From Arenibacter algicola (GTDB lineage Bacteria; Bacteroidota; Bacteroidia; Flavobacteriales; Flavobacteriaceae): a stretch of DNA of 64,000 nucleotides. Where the stretch lies: positions 992,001 through 1,056,000 of the forward strand of contig NZ_JPOO01000003.1 of assembly GCF_000733925.1 (NCBI RefSeq), read 5' to 3'. Position 1 is the stretch's first letter; each line of letters opens with the position of its first letter. A model generated the notes under the pieces. That model was not told the origin of the DNA. It was given only the letters and a program-made list of their open reading frames with translations, and ran no database searches. Both the position numbers and the translations under genes were made by a program. Below, piece by piece: positions 48,861 through 57,998 of the stretch.

Positions 48861-51317
48861 TTATATGTGATCTACATTGTAGATTACCCGAACACCTCTG
48901 TAATAGGAAATAGCATTAAAGGATTTTTCAATTCTTTTAATGCTATTTTTTGTTTTTACCAAAGAGTAGTTTTCCCCAATCTTGATAATAACATTCTTAA
49001 TGTATTGATTTCGGATTCTTGCCACAGGCGGATATTCTGGCCCCAATACGTTTCCACCAAAACTATTTCTCAAGGATTTGGCAAACCATTCCGATGCATC
49101 GTTTAGTTTATTGTAATCCTTGTGCTTAAACGTAATTTTGATAATTCTGTTTATTGGAGGATACTTATACTGTTCCCTTTCATAAATCTGTTCTTGGAAC
49201 ATTCCAAGATAATCATTGGTGGTTACCTGCTGCAATATCCTATGGTTGGGATTATAACTCTGAATAATTACCTTGCCCCTCTTCTTGGTCCTCCCTGCCC
49301 TTCCGGCTACTTGGGTAAGCAATTGAAAGCTTCTTTCATGGGCCCTAAAATCCGGAAAGTTCAACAAAGAATCTGCATTCATGATTCCAACCAGGTTCAC
49401 ATTCCTAAAATCGAGTCCCTTGGTCAACATTTGGGTACCCACTAGAATATCTATTTCCTGTTGCTCAAAGGAGTTGATGATCTTTTCGTAACCATGCTTG
49501 CCCCTAGTGGTATCCAAATCCATTCTCCCAACATTGGCCTTTGGAAACAATGTATTGAGCTCCTGCTCCACCTGCTCGGTCCCAAAACCTTTGGTGTCCA
49601 AGGTGGTGTTCCCACAGGCCTGGCAAGTTTCCTGAAGGGCTATATGATAACTGCAATAGTGACATCGCAATTGTTTTCTGTGCTGATGATAGGTTAAACT
49701 TACATCGCAATTAGGGCATTGCGGGGCATGCCCACAGGTTGTACATTCCATAATGGGTGCAAACCCCCGTCTATTTTGAAAGAGGATAACCTGCTCCCCG
49801 TTATCCAAGGTTTCCGCAATCTCTTCCAGTAACCGCTCCGAAAAATGTCCCTTCATCCTCTTTTTTCGGGATTGCTCCTTTATATCTACCAATTCCATGT
49901 CCGGCATAAGAACATTCCCGTATCGTCTTTCTATATGGGCATAGCCGTACTTGCCAACCTTTACATTGTAAAAGCTTTCCACACTTGGCGTGGCGGACCC
50001 CAAGAGAATATCGCTCCCGTGCAAATTACCTAAAACAATGGCGGCGTCCCTTGCGTGATATCTGGGCGCCGGGTCATATTGTTTAAAAGAACTTTCGTGC
50101 TCCTCATCCACAATAACCAATCCCAAATCCTTAAATGGCAAGAACAAAGCAGACCTGGCCCCAATTACAATCTGTGCTACCGGCTTATTTTCCAAGACAT
50201 TGTTCCAGACCTCTACCCTTTCCTGCACATTGTACTTGGAATGGTACACAGCAACTTTTTCACCAAAATAAGCCTGCAATCTAGAAATCAACTGGGTAGT
50301 AAGGGCAATTTCCGGGAGTAAATAAAGCGCTTGCTTTCCTTGGCTCAAAAATTCTTCTATCAGCTTCACATAGACCTCTGTTTTCCCCGAAGAGGTAACC
50401 CCATGCAAAAGCACTACCTTATTTTCCTGAAATGAGTTTTTTATGTCCTTAAGAGCAACCTTTTGATAGTCGTTCAACGATTTTAAGGCTTCGTTTTCAT
50501 CATCACCCTCGTAAACAACCCTATCTATCTGAACAAATTGTTCTTCCAAAATACCCTTATCTATCAAAGTCTTAATAATAGAACTGGAACTATTACTGGC
50601 CTTTTCCAATTCGCTCACCTTTACGGGCTTTTTTGTAACCGCCTGTAATTGAAATAATGACAATACCACTTGGCTCTGTTTAGGGGCTCTGGTAAGGCCA
50701 TTCAACAAGGCTTCCAAATTCTCTTCAGACCTATAGTTTTTTCCCAGTTGAACGTATCGGACCAATTTGGGTTTATATTGTTCGTACATCTCCTCCTTGA
50801 GAAAGATGATATTCTTTTTGAGCAACCTATTTAATACGGGGATGATATTCTTTTTGTCCAGGATATCACTTATTTCCTGAACCCTAAGAATTGATTGATG
50901 CTGTAAAGCCTCCAATACCATGAATTCATCATCGAGCAAATCGTTTTCCTCTATATTCGCCCTATCGTTCCTCAGTATCAAAGTTTCACTTTCCAAGAGC
51001 AGCGCACTGGGCACGGCCGAGCGAAAAACTTCCCCTATAGAACACATATAGTATTGGGCCAACCAATGCCAGAACTTTAGCTGGATATTGGTCACAATAG
51101 GTTGATCGTCCAAAATTTGATCGATCTCCTTTGCTTCGTATACTGTGGGAGCGGTGTTGTGGATTTCGAACACCAAGGCTGTATATATTTTTGACTTTCC
51201 AAAGGGAACGGCTACCCTCATTCCAGGTTTTAATGCTTTCGCCTCTTCCCCGGTAACCTTATAGGTAAAGAGCTTTTCTATAGGAATGGGTAAAATAACA
51301 TTGATAAAATCCTGCAT
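48861..51317 (-). CDS. priA: Primosomal protein N' (PriA helicase)
   Basis: PriA restarts stalled replication forks. The 818-residue protein has the N-terminal DNA 3'-end-binding domain, Walker A LLHGVTSSGKTE, the DEEH box, the zinc-binding cysteines in CTTCGHAPQCPNCD and CHYCSYH, and helicase motifs V and VI (VGTQMLTKGLDF, QVAGRAGR). Its stop abuts that of the LytTR gene tail to tail. Confidence 0.97.
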   Translation of the reverse strand: MQDFINVILPIPIEKLFTYKVTGEEAKALKPGMRVAVPFGKSKIYTALVFEIHNTAPTVYEAKEIDQILDDQPIVTNIQLKFWHWLAQYYMCSIGEVFRSAVPSALLLESETLILRNDRANIEENDLLDDEFMVLEALQHQSILRVQEISDILDKKNIIPVLNRLLKKNIIFLKEEMYEQYKPKLVRYVQLGKNYRSEENLEALLNGLTRAPKQSQVVLSLFQLQAVTKKPVKVSELEKASNSSSSIIKTLIDKGILEEQFVQIDRVVYEGDDENEALKSLNDYQKVALKDIKNSFQENKVVLLHGVTSSGKTEVYVKLIEEFLSQGKQALYLLPEIALTTQLISRLQAYFGEKVAVYHSKYNVQERVEVWNNVLENKPVAQIVIGARSALFLPFKDLGLVIVDEEHESSFKQYDPAPRYHARDAAIVLGNLHGSDILLGSATPSVESFYNVKVGKYGYAHIERRYGNVLMPDMELVDIKEQSRKKRMKGHFSERLLEEIAETLDNGEQVILFQNRRGFAPIMECTTCGHAPQCPNCDVSLTYHQHRKQLRCHYCSYHIALQETCQACGNTTLDTKGFGTEQVEQELNTLFPKANVGRMDLDTTRGKHGYEKIINSFEQQEIDILVGTQMLTKGLDFRNVNLVGIMNADSLLNFPDFRAHERSFQLLTQVAGRAGRTKKRGKVIIQSYNPNHRILQQVTTNDYLGMFQEQIYEREQYKYPPINRIIKITFKHKDYNKLNDASEWFAKSLRNSFGGNVLGPEYPPVARIRNQYIKNVIIKIGENYSLVKTKNSIKRIEKSFNAISYYRGVRVIYNVDHI

Positions 51318-51330
51318 ATTCCCTAAAATT

Positions 51331-51780
51331 CTATCCTTCCACCCGTATCCAAGTCTGGGTGCGGTAGATGAAGGCCAAATATCCCCTCACCTTTAATTCG
51401 TCCGGATTATCGGGATTTAGCCACAATTTGCACCTAAAGGTCATGGCCTGCTCTGGATCGAACAAAGTTTTGCCCTTCCATTCCCCATTGCCAACGTGCT
51501 CCACATCCTCAATTATTTTCATACCAAGAATTGGTTGATCTTTTTTTTTCCCATCGCATTTACCACATACGGCATTCTCCTTACCTTCTTCCAAGATCTC
51601 AACAACATGACCGTACATAAGTCCGTCTTCCTCATAGATGCTAATAATGGCTTTGGGATTACCCGTCCTGTCATCTATGGTCTTCCATTTCCCAAAGATA
51701 CTTTGCGCCGATGCTGACAAAGAAAAAAGCATAAAAACACCCAACATTGCCCATTTATTCCTTTCCATCATGTTTTTCAT
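51331..51780 (-). CDS. DUF2147 domain-containing secreted protein
   Basis: The 149-residue protein has a signal peptide (ending LSASAQ) and a beta-rich DUF2147 domain with GKWKTIDDRTG and a CGKCDGKKKDQPI segment. The start may be any of three nearby ATGs at 51780, 51771 and 51768. Its 5' end overlaps the preceding YihY gene by 26 bases if the first is used. Function is unknown. Confidence 0.87.
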   Translation of the reverse strand: MKNMMERNKWAMLGVFMLFSLSASAQSIFGKWKTIDDRTGNPKAIISIYEEDGLMYGHVVEILEEGKENAVCGKCDGKKKDQPILGMKIIEDVEHVGNGEWKGKTLFDPEQAMTFRCKLWLNPDNPDELKVRGYLAFIYRTQTWIRVEG

Positions 51781-52741
51781 ATTTTTTTCTTAGTGAATTT
51801 AATGAGGCATTCAGTTCAAACCCCAGTAGCAAGATATTGGAATTTAACCAAATAAATACCAATAATATCAATAAACCTCCCAATGCCCCGTATAATTCGT
51901 TATATCGGGCAAATTTTTCCACATATACCCCAAACAAATAGGAAGTTAGGATAAAGAGCAAGGTTGTCATTAGCGCTCCAGCAGAAAAAAATCTGGCTTG
52001 CCTTCCCTCCTTGGTTCCAAAATAGTACAAAATAGCCGTAATAAAATAGGCCAACATACCTAAAAATAAAAACTTGCCCCATTGCACCAAAATAAATTCA
52101 CTTTGGTCTACCTCCAATTCCACCCCCCTGTGGGTTATATCATATAAACCTATTAGTACATAGGCCTCAAAATAAACAAATATGACCGCCCCCAACAAAA
52201 GAAGAATGGACAGCATCAACCCCACCATTAAGGCATAAACATACTGCTTAAATATACTTCGGTTGAGATTTACATGGTAAGAGTTTTCAAAACCCACAAA
52301 AATTGCATTCACCCCATTGGCCATCAAAAAAATTGAGGTTATAAATGCGATTGCAGAAGACAGGACATCCCCTCTTTCCTGCGCACTGATCTGCAGATAT
52401 ATCTCGCTAAAATAATCACCGGTAGCCCGTGGCAAAAATGATTCCAAAAAAATAAGGAATTCCGTGTCAAAATTCGAATTTCCCACAGAAACATAGGGAA
52501 TAATGAACGGAATTAAAGTGACCAAAAAAATCAACAACGGAAATAGGGCCAAAAACAAACTAAAGGAAATGGAGCTTGCACGGGTAGACAAGGCCCCCTT
52601 TACGATGCCCAAAACATACATCTCCATAAGGTCATAAAAAGAAAGGCCCTCAAAGGCCGGCAACTTAAAACTTTTCATTAGCCCCACAACCCAATTAATT
52701 ATGGGAATCTTCTCCAGTTTTCTTTCAATTTCCTGGGACAT
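51755..52741 (-). CDS. YihY/UPF0761 family inner-membrane protein
   Basis: This 328-residue protein has six membrane spans and the YihY signature around STRASSISFSLFLALFPLLIF and the late LYGALGGLLILLVFIWLNSNILLLG region. It was once called RNase BN by mistake. Its function is not known. The ATG directly follows the nadC stop codon. Confidence 0.92.
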   Translation of the reverse strand: MSQEIERKLEKIPIINWVVGLMKSFKLPAFEGLSFYDLMEMYVLGIVKGALSTRASSISFSLFLALFPLLIFLVTLIPFIIPYVSVGNSNFDTEFLIFLESFLPRATGDYFSEIYLQISAQERGDVLSSAIAFITSIFLMANGVNAIFVGFENSYHVNLNRSIFKQYVYALMVGLMLSILLLLGAVIFVYFEAYVLIGLYDITHRGVELEVDQSEFILVQWGKFLFLGMLAYFITAILYYFGTKEGRQARFFSAGALMTTLLFILTSYLFGVYVEKFARYNELYGALGGLLILLVFIWLNSNILLLGFELNASLNSLRKKYEKHDGKE

Positions 52742-53599
52742 TTACACTGCTTTAAGACTGAGATCCATATTGTAAATAGAATGGGTCAATGCCCCCGAAG
52801 AGATGAAATCAACACCGCATTCCGCATATTTCCGTATGGTTTCCTCATTAATTCCGCCAGAAGATTCAGTAAGACATTTATCCCCGATCATTTTTACTGC
52901 TTTCTGGGTATCCGTAAAACTGAAGTTATCCAGCAAAATCCTATATATTCCGTTGGACTGCAAGATTACCTCCACTTCTTGGAGGTTTCTAGCTTCTACA
53001 ATGATTTTTAAATCCAATTTTTTGTCGGACAAATATTGTTGTGTTTTCTGGATTGCCTTGGTGATACCTCCTGCAAAATCAATATGGTTATCCTTTAACA
53101 TAACCATATCATAGAGGGCAAATCTATGGTTTTCACCTCCACCTATCTTTACCGCCCATTTTTCGAGAGCCCTTATTCCAGGGGTTGTCTTTCTGGTATC
53201 CAAAATTTTAGTGTTGGTACCTTCCAAAAGTTTTACAAAATAATTGGTCTTGGTTGCAATGGCACTCATTCTTTGCATACCATTAAGTACCAACCTCTCC
53301 GCCTTTAAAATACTTTGGGAACTTCCCGAAACATAAAACACGATATCCCCAAATTTCACGGATGCCCCATCTTTAATAAGCTCTTCCACTACCAAATTGC
53401 TATCAACATATTGGAAGACTTTTTTGGCAAATTCCACTCCGGCAATAATGCCCTTGTCCTTAACCAAAAGCATAGCTTTTCCGTTTGCAGAAGCTGGAAT
53501 ACAGGCCAGAGAACTATGATCCCCATCACCCACATCTTCGCGTATCGCATTCTTTATTATTAAATCGAGTTCCTTCTTAAATTGTTCTTCTGATATCAT
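52742..53599 (-). CDS. nadC: Nicotinate-nucleotide pyrophosphorylase (carboxylating)
   Basis: NadC converts quinolinate and PRPP to nicotinate mononucleotide in NAD synthesis. The 285-residue protein contains NGMQRMSAIATKT, LDTRKTTPGIRALEKWAVKIGGGENHR and KDNHID, all in the active site. It is the first gene of a minus-strand run with yihY and the DUF2147 gene. Confidence 0.97.
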   Translation of the reverse strand: MISEEQFKKELDLIIKNAIREDVGDGDHSSLACIPASANGKAMLLVKDKGIIAGVEFAKKVFQYVDSNLVVEELIKDGASVKFGDIVFYVSGSSQSILKAERLVLNGMQRMSAIATKTNYFVKLLEGTNTKILDTRKTTPGIRALEKWAVKIGGGENHRFALYDMVMLKDNHIDFAGGITKAIQKTQQYLSDKKLDLKIIVEARNLQEVEVILQSNGIYRILLDNFSFTDTQKAVKMIGDKCLTESSGGINEETIRKYAECGVDFISSGALTHSIYNMDLSLKAV

Positions 53600-53779
53600 G
53601 CACTATTTTTTCTATGCTAATTTACTAAAATGTTTCTCCAATTCCGCTTCCTTTGAAATTTCCTTAAATACATAAATGTTCTAAATAAAACAAAACTCCA
53701 AGGTATTCTGAAACCTATTTTTCCCCATGGGCACGGCAATTCTCCAAATATTTATCGCCATACACCTTTAAGCTTCTTT

Positions 53780-53809
53780 TTGGAGTTTAAAATATGCACA
53801 TTACATTTG
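53780..53809 (+). promoter_or_regulatory. rlmH promoter, close to the start codon
   Basis: TTG at 53780-53782, exactly 19 bases and TACATTTG at 53802-53809 form an ideal promoter. The box ends four bases before the ATG at 53814, so the mRNA should have little or no leader. Confidence 0.72.
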
Positions 53810-53813
53810 CCCT

Positions 53814-54287
53814 ATGACTATAAAACTATTAGTACTGGGAAAAACCGATAGCACTCAATTGAGCCAATTAATTGAGGAATATCAGAATAGGTTAAAACAC
53901 TATATTAAGTTTGAATTGGAAATAATTCCCGACATAAAGAATACCAAAAATCTGTCCGAAAAACAACAAAAGGAAAAAGAGGGCGACGCCATTCTGAACA
54001 AACTTAACGCTACAGATTTACTTGTACTGCTGGATGAGAAGGGGAAACAAAAAACTTCCGTAGAATTCTCGGAATACCTCCAAAAAAACATGAACTCTGG
54101 CCTAAAGCAACTCGTATTTGTCATTGGCGGCCCTTACGGGTTTAGTGATGCGGTATACCAAAAAAGCCAAGGCAAGATCAGTTTATCAAAAATGACCTTT
54201 TCCCACCAAATGGTCCGATTGTTTATGGTGGAACAACTCTATAGGGCATTTACCATTCTAAGGAACGAACCCTACCATCATCAATAG
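53814..54287 (+). CDS. rlmH: 23S rRNA (pseudouridine1915-N3)-methyltransferase RlmH
   Basis: RlmH is a small SPOUT methyltransferase acting on helix 69 of 23S rRNA in the 70S ribosome. The knot contains LLDEKGKQ, FVIGGPYGFS and the C-terminal FSHQMVRLFMVEQLYRAF, ending PYHHQ as expected. The length of 157 residues and the family N-terminus support this ATG. Confidence 0.96.
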   Translation: MTIKLLVLGKTDSTQLSQLIEEYQNRLKHYIKFELEIIPDIKNTKNLSEKQQKEKEGDAILNKLNATDLLVLLDEKGKQKTSVEFSEYLQKNMNSGLKQLVFVIGGPYGFSDAVYQKSQGKISLSKMTFSHQMVRLFMVEQLYRAFTILRNEPYHHQ

Positions 54288-54384
54288 TAATAGATTATTG
54301 CTAAAGAAGGTTCCTACCTATTTAAAAATATCCTTTCCGTTGACCCCTAAAATACGGTTCCCAGAATTTATTCATTAAAAAGCA

Positions 54385-54423
54385 TAAAAAAACTGCCTGA
54401 AAATAAATTTCAGGCAGTTTTAT
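54385..54423 (-). terminator. Bidirectional terminator between rlmH and serA
   Basis: AACTGCCTGAAA pairs with TTTCAGGCAGTT (12 bp). The minus-strand side ends in seven T, the plus side in four, so it mainly ends the serA transcript. Confidence 0.9.
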
Positions 54424-54445
54424 GGTTTTGATTATTAATTACATT

Positions 54446-56338
54446 CTAATATAAAACTCTAAATTTAATAGTATTATCTATTTTTTTAAGGGCCTTTAGA
54501 ACATCCTTGTTGTACTCTTTGTCCAAATCGGAAATTACATATCCTACCTCGTTATCCGTAGAAAGATACTGTCCTGAAATATTCATATCGTAACGGGCCA
54601 AAACTTCATTGATCTTGGCCATAACACCAGGGACATTCTTATGAATATGTAAAAAACGATGTGCATTATTCTGTTTGGGCAGCCTAATATTAGGAAAGTT
54701 TACAGCATCTACAGTATTCCCCGAATTAATATAGTCCATTATCTTATTGGGGACAAATTCAGCGATATCGCGTTGTGCTTCTTCCGTACTACCTCCAATA
54801 TGTGGTGTTAAAATAACATTCTCCAAGCCTTGAAGCTCTGTTAGGAACTCACCGTTACTTCTAGGCTCCTCTGGAAAAACATCAATGGCCGCTCCAGCAA
54901 TCTTTCCACTTTTCAAGGCATTGGCCAAAGCTTCAATGTCTACCACAAAACCTCTGGACAAATTTACGAAAAGGGCACCATCCTTCATTTGGTTAATCTC
55001 CCTTTCCCCTATAAAATTATTATTGGCCTTATTATCGTCTATGTGCAAGGTTACCACATCGGAAACATTTAACAAATCTTCCAATGTACTGCACTTGGTA
55101 GCATTACCCAAAGCCAACTGGTCTCCCACATCGTAATAGTATACACGCATTCCCAAGGCCTCGGCCAATACGGACAATTGTTTTCCAATATTACCATATC
55201 CTACAATACCGAGATTTTTACCACGTACCTCTTTGGAATTGGCGGCAGTCTTATTCCATTGACCTGCGTGAATTTCAGTACTTCGAGGAAAGATACTTCT
55301 CATTAACATGATGATCTCACCAATAGCCAGCTCCACAACAGACCTTGTATTGCTATAAGGGGCATTGAATACCACTACTCCCTTTTTCTTGCAGGCCTCC
55401 AAGTCTATTTGGGTAGTACCTATACAGAAGGCACCAACCACCATTAATTTGTCCGCCGCAGCCAACACATTTTTGGTAACTTGGGTCTTGGAACGTATCC
55501 CTAGGACATGTACTCCTTTTATTTTTTCGATCAGCTCTTCTTCCGTTAAACTATGTTTTAACAGTTCTACGGAAAACCCTTCCTCTGAAAGGGTATCAAA
55601 AGCATTTTGATGGACATTTTCCAACAATAAAATCTTAATTCTATTCTTTGGGTAGGATATCTTTCTTGGCAACTTGTTCACAAATAAAAATTCATCTAAA
55701 TTAGGTGTAATATAGTCTGCGTTTCTCGCAGCCTTTTCTCTATGCACATTCTCGGTATAGGCGAAAAATTTATCCGCAATACCCGCTTCGCGCATTACAT
55801 AGTCACTATAACCGTCTCCAATTACCTGTACTTCCCCTTGTAAATCCAAGTTTTTTAAACAAGCAATTTTTCCGTTGTGCGAGGCCAATACGTTAGCCTC
55901 GTCAAATCCTATTATTTTTCCGCTTTCGTCGAATCGGAATGTATTGGCATACACCCTATCCGCAGGAATATTGTATTCGGCGACTATTGGATCTATAAAC
56001 TCTTTAAAGCCACAGGAGATTACATAAATATCATCGGAATAATTATGAAAAAATTCCTTGTTGGATTCTATCGACTTGGATATCTTTTGGCGAAGTAATT
56101 GTACCAAATTCTCCAAATCATCCTTGTGTGCGTTTAATAGATTAATTCTTTTTTCCAAGGACTGGGTAAAAGAGATATCCCCATCAATGCCCAAATTGGT
56201 TATTTTTTGGATTTCCCGAATAATATCGTCCTTATCGGCTCTTCCATTTAGCGTAATTTCCGCCAAAACATCCAGTGCCTCTACCCTAGTTAGGGTACTA
56301 TCAAAATCAAACACATATTTTCTGCCTGCCGCAACCAT
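54446..56338 (-). CDS. serA: Phosphoserine phosphatase-like HAD domain fused to D-3-phosphoglycerate dehydrogenase
   Basis: This 630-residue protein has three parts. Residues 1-205 are a SerB-like HAD domain with D11FD13ST, Ser108 in VISCGF and GDGYSD at 174-179. Residues 235-545 are a D-3-phosphoglycerate dehydrogenase with GYGNIG at 380-385, the arginine in NLSRGF, and the histidine in TPHIGGST. Residues 555-630 are an ACT domain. The first and last enzymes of serine synthesis may thus be joined, with ACT-mediated feedback by serine. A TACTTTTG box (56366-56359) lies 20 bases upstream. Phosphatase activity is inferred from motifs. Confidence 0.93.
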   Translation of the reverse strand: MVAAGRKYVFDFDSTLTRVEALDVLAEITLNGRADKDDIIREIQKITNLGIDGDISFTQSLEKRINLLNAHKDDLENLVQLLRQKISKSIESNKEFFHNYSDDIYVISCGFKEFIDPIVAEYNIPADRVYANTFRFDESGKIIGFDEANVLASHNGKIACLKNLDLQGEVQVIGDGYSDYVMREAGIADKFFAYTENVHREKAARNADYITPNLDEFLFVNKLPRKISYPKNRIKILLLENVHQNAFDTLSEEGFSVELLKHSLTEEELIEKIKGVHVLGIRSKTQVTKNVLAAADKLMVVGAFCIGTTQIDLEACKKKGVVVFNAPYSNTRSVVELAIGEIIMLMRSIFPRSTEIHAGQWNKTAANSKEVRGKNLGIVGYGNIGKQLSVLAEALGMRVYYYDVGDQLALGNATKCSTLEDLLNVSDVVTLHIDDNKANNNFIGEREINQMKDGALFVNLSRGFVVDIEALANALKSGKIAGAAIDVFPEEPRSNGEFLTELQGLENVILTPHIGGSTEEAQRDIAEFVPNKIMDYINSGNTVDAVNFPNIRLPKQNNAHRFLHIHKNVPGVMAKINEVLARYDMNISGQYLSTDNEVGYVISDLDKEYNKDVLKALKKIDNTIKFRVLY

Positions 56339-56603
56339 TGAATCTGAATTTTAAGGCGCAAAAGTATGAATTAATTTTATCCAAGTCCCTATAATTGCTA
56401 AGAAAAGTAATCGATACTTGATTTTCCTTCACAAATATGAGAAAATGATTTTTTTACACCTTTTAAATTAGGGAATTGATAAAATTTTTTCATCGCCGAT
56501 CTAATGGGATATTTTTCAGATCCTTCAAATATCACTTATTTAATGATAATTGATTTAGCACAGATAATTTCCATACATATCCTTCCATTGATCAAATGCA
56601 CCT

Positions 56604-57305
56604 TTAGCTTACCCCAAGATAAATTAATCCGGTCATAATAGCCAATCCAAAACTCAACAGTGTGCCGATCAAAATATACTCTGTGAGTTTCCTTGAGTTA
56701 CTTTCCTTAAGATCGTTGAACCTGAAAACAGATTTAGCGGTAATCAACAGACCAATCGCCTCCCATCTACCTAAAATTATAAAAATAAGCACAAACAAAC
56801 GCTCTATAATTCCTATGTATTTTCCCGCGTTTGGAAGGGATTTATGGTCCAATTCTATCTTGTCCGACATACCTTCCAACAATTTGGCCATAATAATGGA
56901 GGATGGGTAACTTACAAATACTACTGCGGTAACCAATGGCCAATTCATTTCCCGAAAAAGACCCACGGTGTGCCCCACTAAATCAGAATTAAACGCACAG
57001 TAATACAACACTGCCAAATGTAATGCCTGATCTATAAAAAAGGGAATGGCTTTATTCTTAAAATAAGGGTTGGCATATATTTTTAAGAGGTCTATAAAAT
57101 AATGTGATAAGCCAATGACCAAAACCCACCCCCACAATTTTAAATCCCACACCAACAACATCGTAATTACAACATGAACCAATATATGTAGGTATAGATA
57201 TTTGGATGCTATCTTATTTGCCTCTTTGTGCACTACCCATTTATTGGGCTGAAACAGAAAATCCCCCAGAAGGTGGGCCAAAAAGAGCTTGGTAAACAAT
57301 ATCAT
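56604..57305 (-). CDS. DUF3307 domain membrane protein
   Basis: The 233-residue protein has about six membrane spans. The N-terminal part, with FLAHLLGDFLFQPNKWV, HILVHVVITMLLV and LSHYFIDLLK, is DUF3307; histidines and aspartates in or near membrane spans could bind metal. Its ATG overlaps the stop of the satD-like gene (ATGA), so the two are translationally coupled. Function is unknown. The 265 bases upstream to serA hold no gene. Confidence 0.88.
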   Translation of the reverse strand: MILFTKLFLAHLLGDFLFQPNKWVVHKEANKIASKYLYLHILVHVVITMLLVWDLKLWGWVLVIGLSHYFIDLLKIYANPYFKNKAIPFFIDQALHLAVLYYCAFNSDLVGHTVGLFREMNWPLVTAVVFVSYPSSIIMAKLLEGMSDKIELDHKSLPNAGKYIGIIERLFVLIFIILGRWEAIGLLITAKSVFRFNDLKESNSRKLTEYILIGTLLSFGLAIMTGLIYLGVS

Positions 57306-57913
57306 GCCTTAATATATTTTAGATTTTCATCGTAATAGGCCAGTAAATCCAACACCAAATCCATCCTGGCCCGCTTTAATCGCTGGCTTACCGCTGATTG
57401 CCTTATCTTCAATTGGTCCGCTACCTCCTGTTGTGAAGCATTTGGTTTTGTCAGGGCTAAACTCACCATTTGTGCTGAAACGGTAGACCAATCGTCCATA
57501 AAATTCAAAGCAAGTTTCAACATAAGGTTCAACGTCTTATCCTTGTCGTCATGGCCTGTGACTATGGCCAAATTAAGCTTTTGTTCTTTTAAGGTTTCAA
57601 AAATCCTACCCGAGCGTTGATAGGCCTTGCCGTTGGACTGACTCACACTACTGCCTACAAACGTTTCGGACCCCAGTCCTATTCCCATTCTTACATCCAA
57701 ATTTTTAATGGATTTAATGAGGGCCTTAATCTGAATGGCCATTTGCAAAGCTTTTTCCGGGGTTGTTCTTATTTGAAATTCATCACCCCTATAAATCTCC
57801 CAATCATTGGGCGTTTTCCCCTGACGACCAAGATATGGCTTTAGAATATCCATCCATTCCGAGGCCACATAGCGGTCGGAATTAATGATATCCCCTGTAA
57901 TTATAGCTACCAT
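57302..57913 (-). CDS. SatD family protein with cyclase-like and HTH domains
   Basis: This 203-residue protein has two parts. Residues 1-110 carry, in order, TGDIINS with Asp8, YRGDEF with Asp44, RMGIGLG at 75-81, and QRSGRIFE with Arg103. These resemble the metal-binding and active-site motifs of class III nucleotide cyclases, but the usual catalytic asparagine position reads Gln99. Residues 155-195 form a helix-turn-helix (ASQQEVADQLKIRQSAVSQRLKRAR) like sigma region 4. SatD proteins are paired with DUF3307 in many bacteria; their biochemical role is not settled. Three direct repeats lie just upstream of the start. Confidence 0.85.
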   Translation of the reverse strand: MVAIITGDIINSDRYVASEWMDILKPYLGRQGKTPNDWEIYRGDEFQIRTTPEKALQMAIQIKALIKSIKNLDVRMGIGLGSETFVGSSVSQSNGKAYQRSGRIFETLKEQKLNLAIVTGHDDKDKTLNLMLKLALNFMDDWSTVSAQMVSLALTKPNASQQEVADQLKIRQSAVSQRLKRARMDLVLDLLAYYDENLKYIKA

Positions 57914-57914
57914 A

Positions 57915-57981
57915 TATAAGTTAAAATGCTAATATATTAAAATATAAGCTAAAATACTAATATTTTCATTTATAAGTTAAA
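57915..57981. promoter_or_regulatory. Three direct repeats with 28-bp period upstream of the satD-like gene
   Basis: TATAAGnTAAAATnCTAAT begins at 57915 and again at 57943 (19 of 21 bases the same over the full unit). A partial third copy, TATAAGTTAAA, begins at 57971. The spacing is exactly 28 bases each time. The array starts two bases beyond the satD-like start codon and covers the likely promoter region, as expected for an operator bound by several protein copies. Confidence 0.7.
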
Positions 57982-57998
57982 TCGATTATAAAAAATAA

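Noticed and set aside
56604..57913. SatD/DUF3307 pair as a Pycsar-type cyclase plus membrane effector defence system
   Set aside because: The membrane protein shows no cyclic-nucleotide-binding domain, the cyclase motifs are degenerate, the first protein has an HTH, and the pair occurs as a housekeeping-like neighbour in many bacteria.
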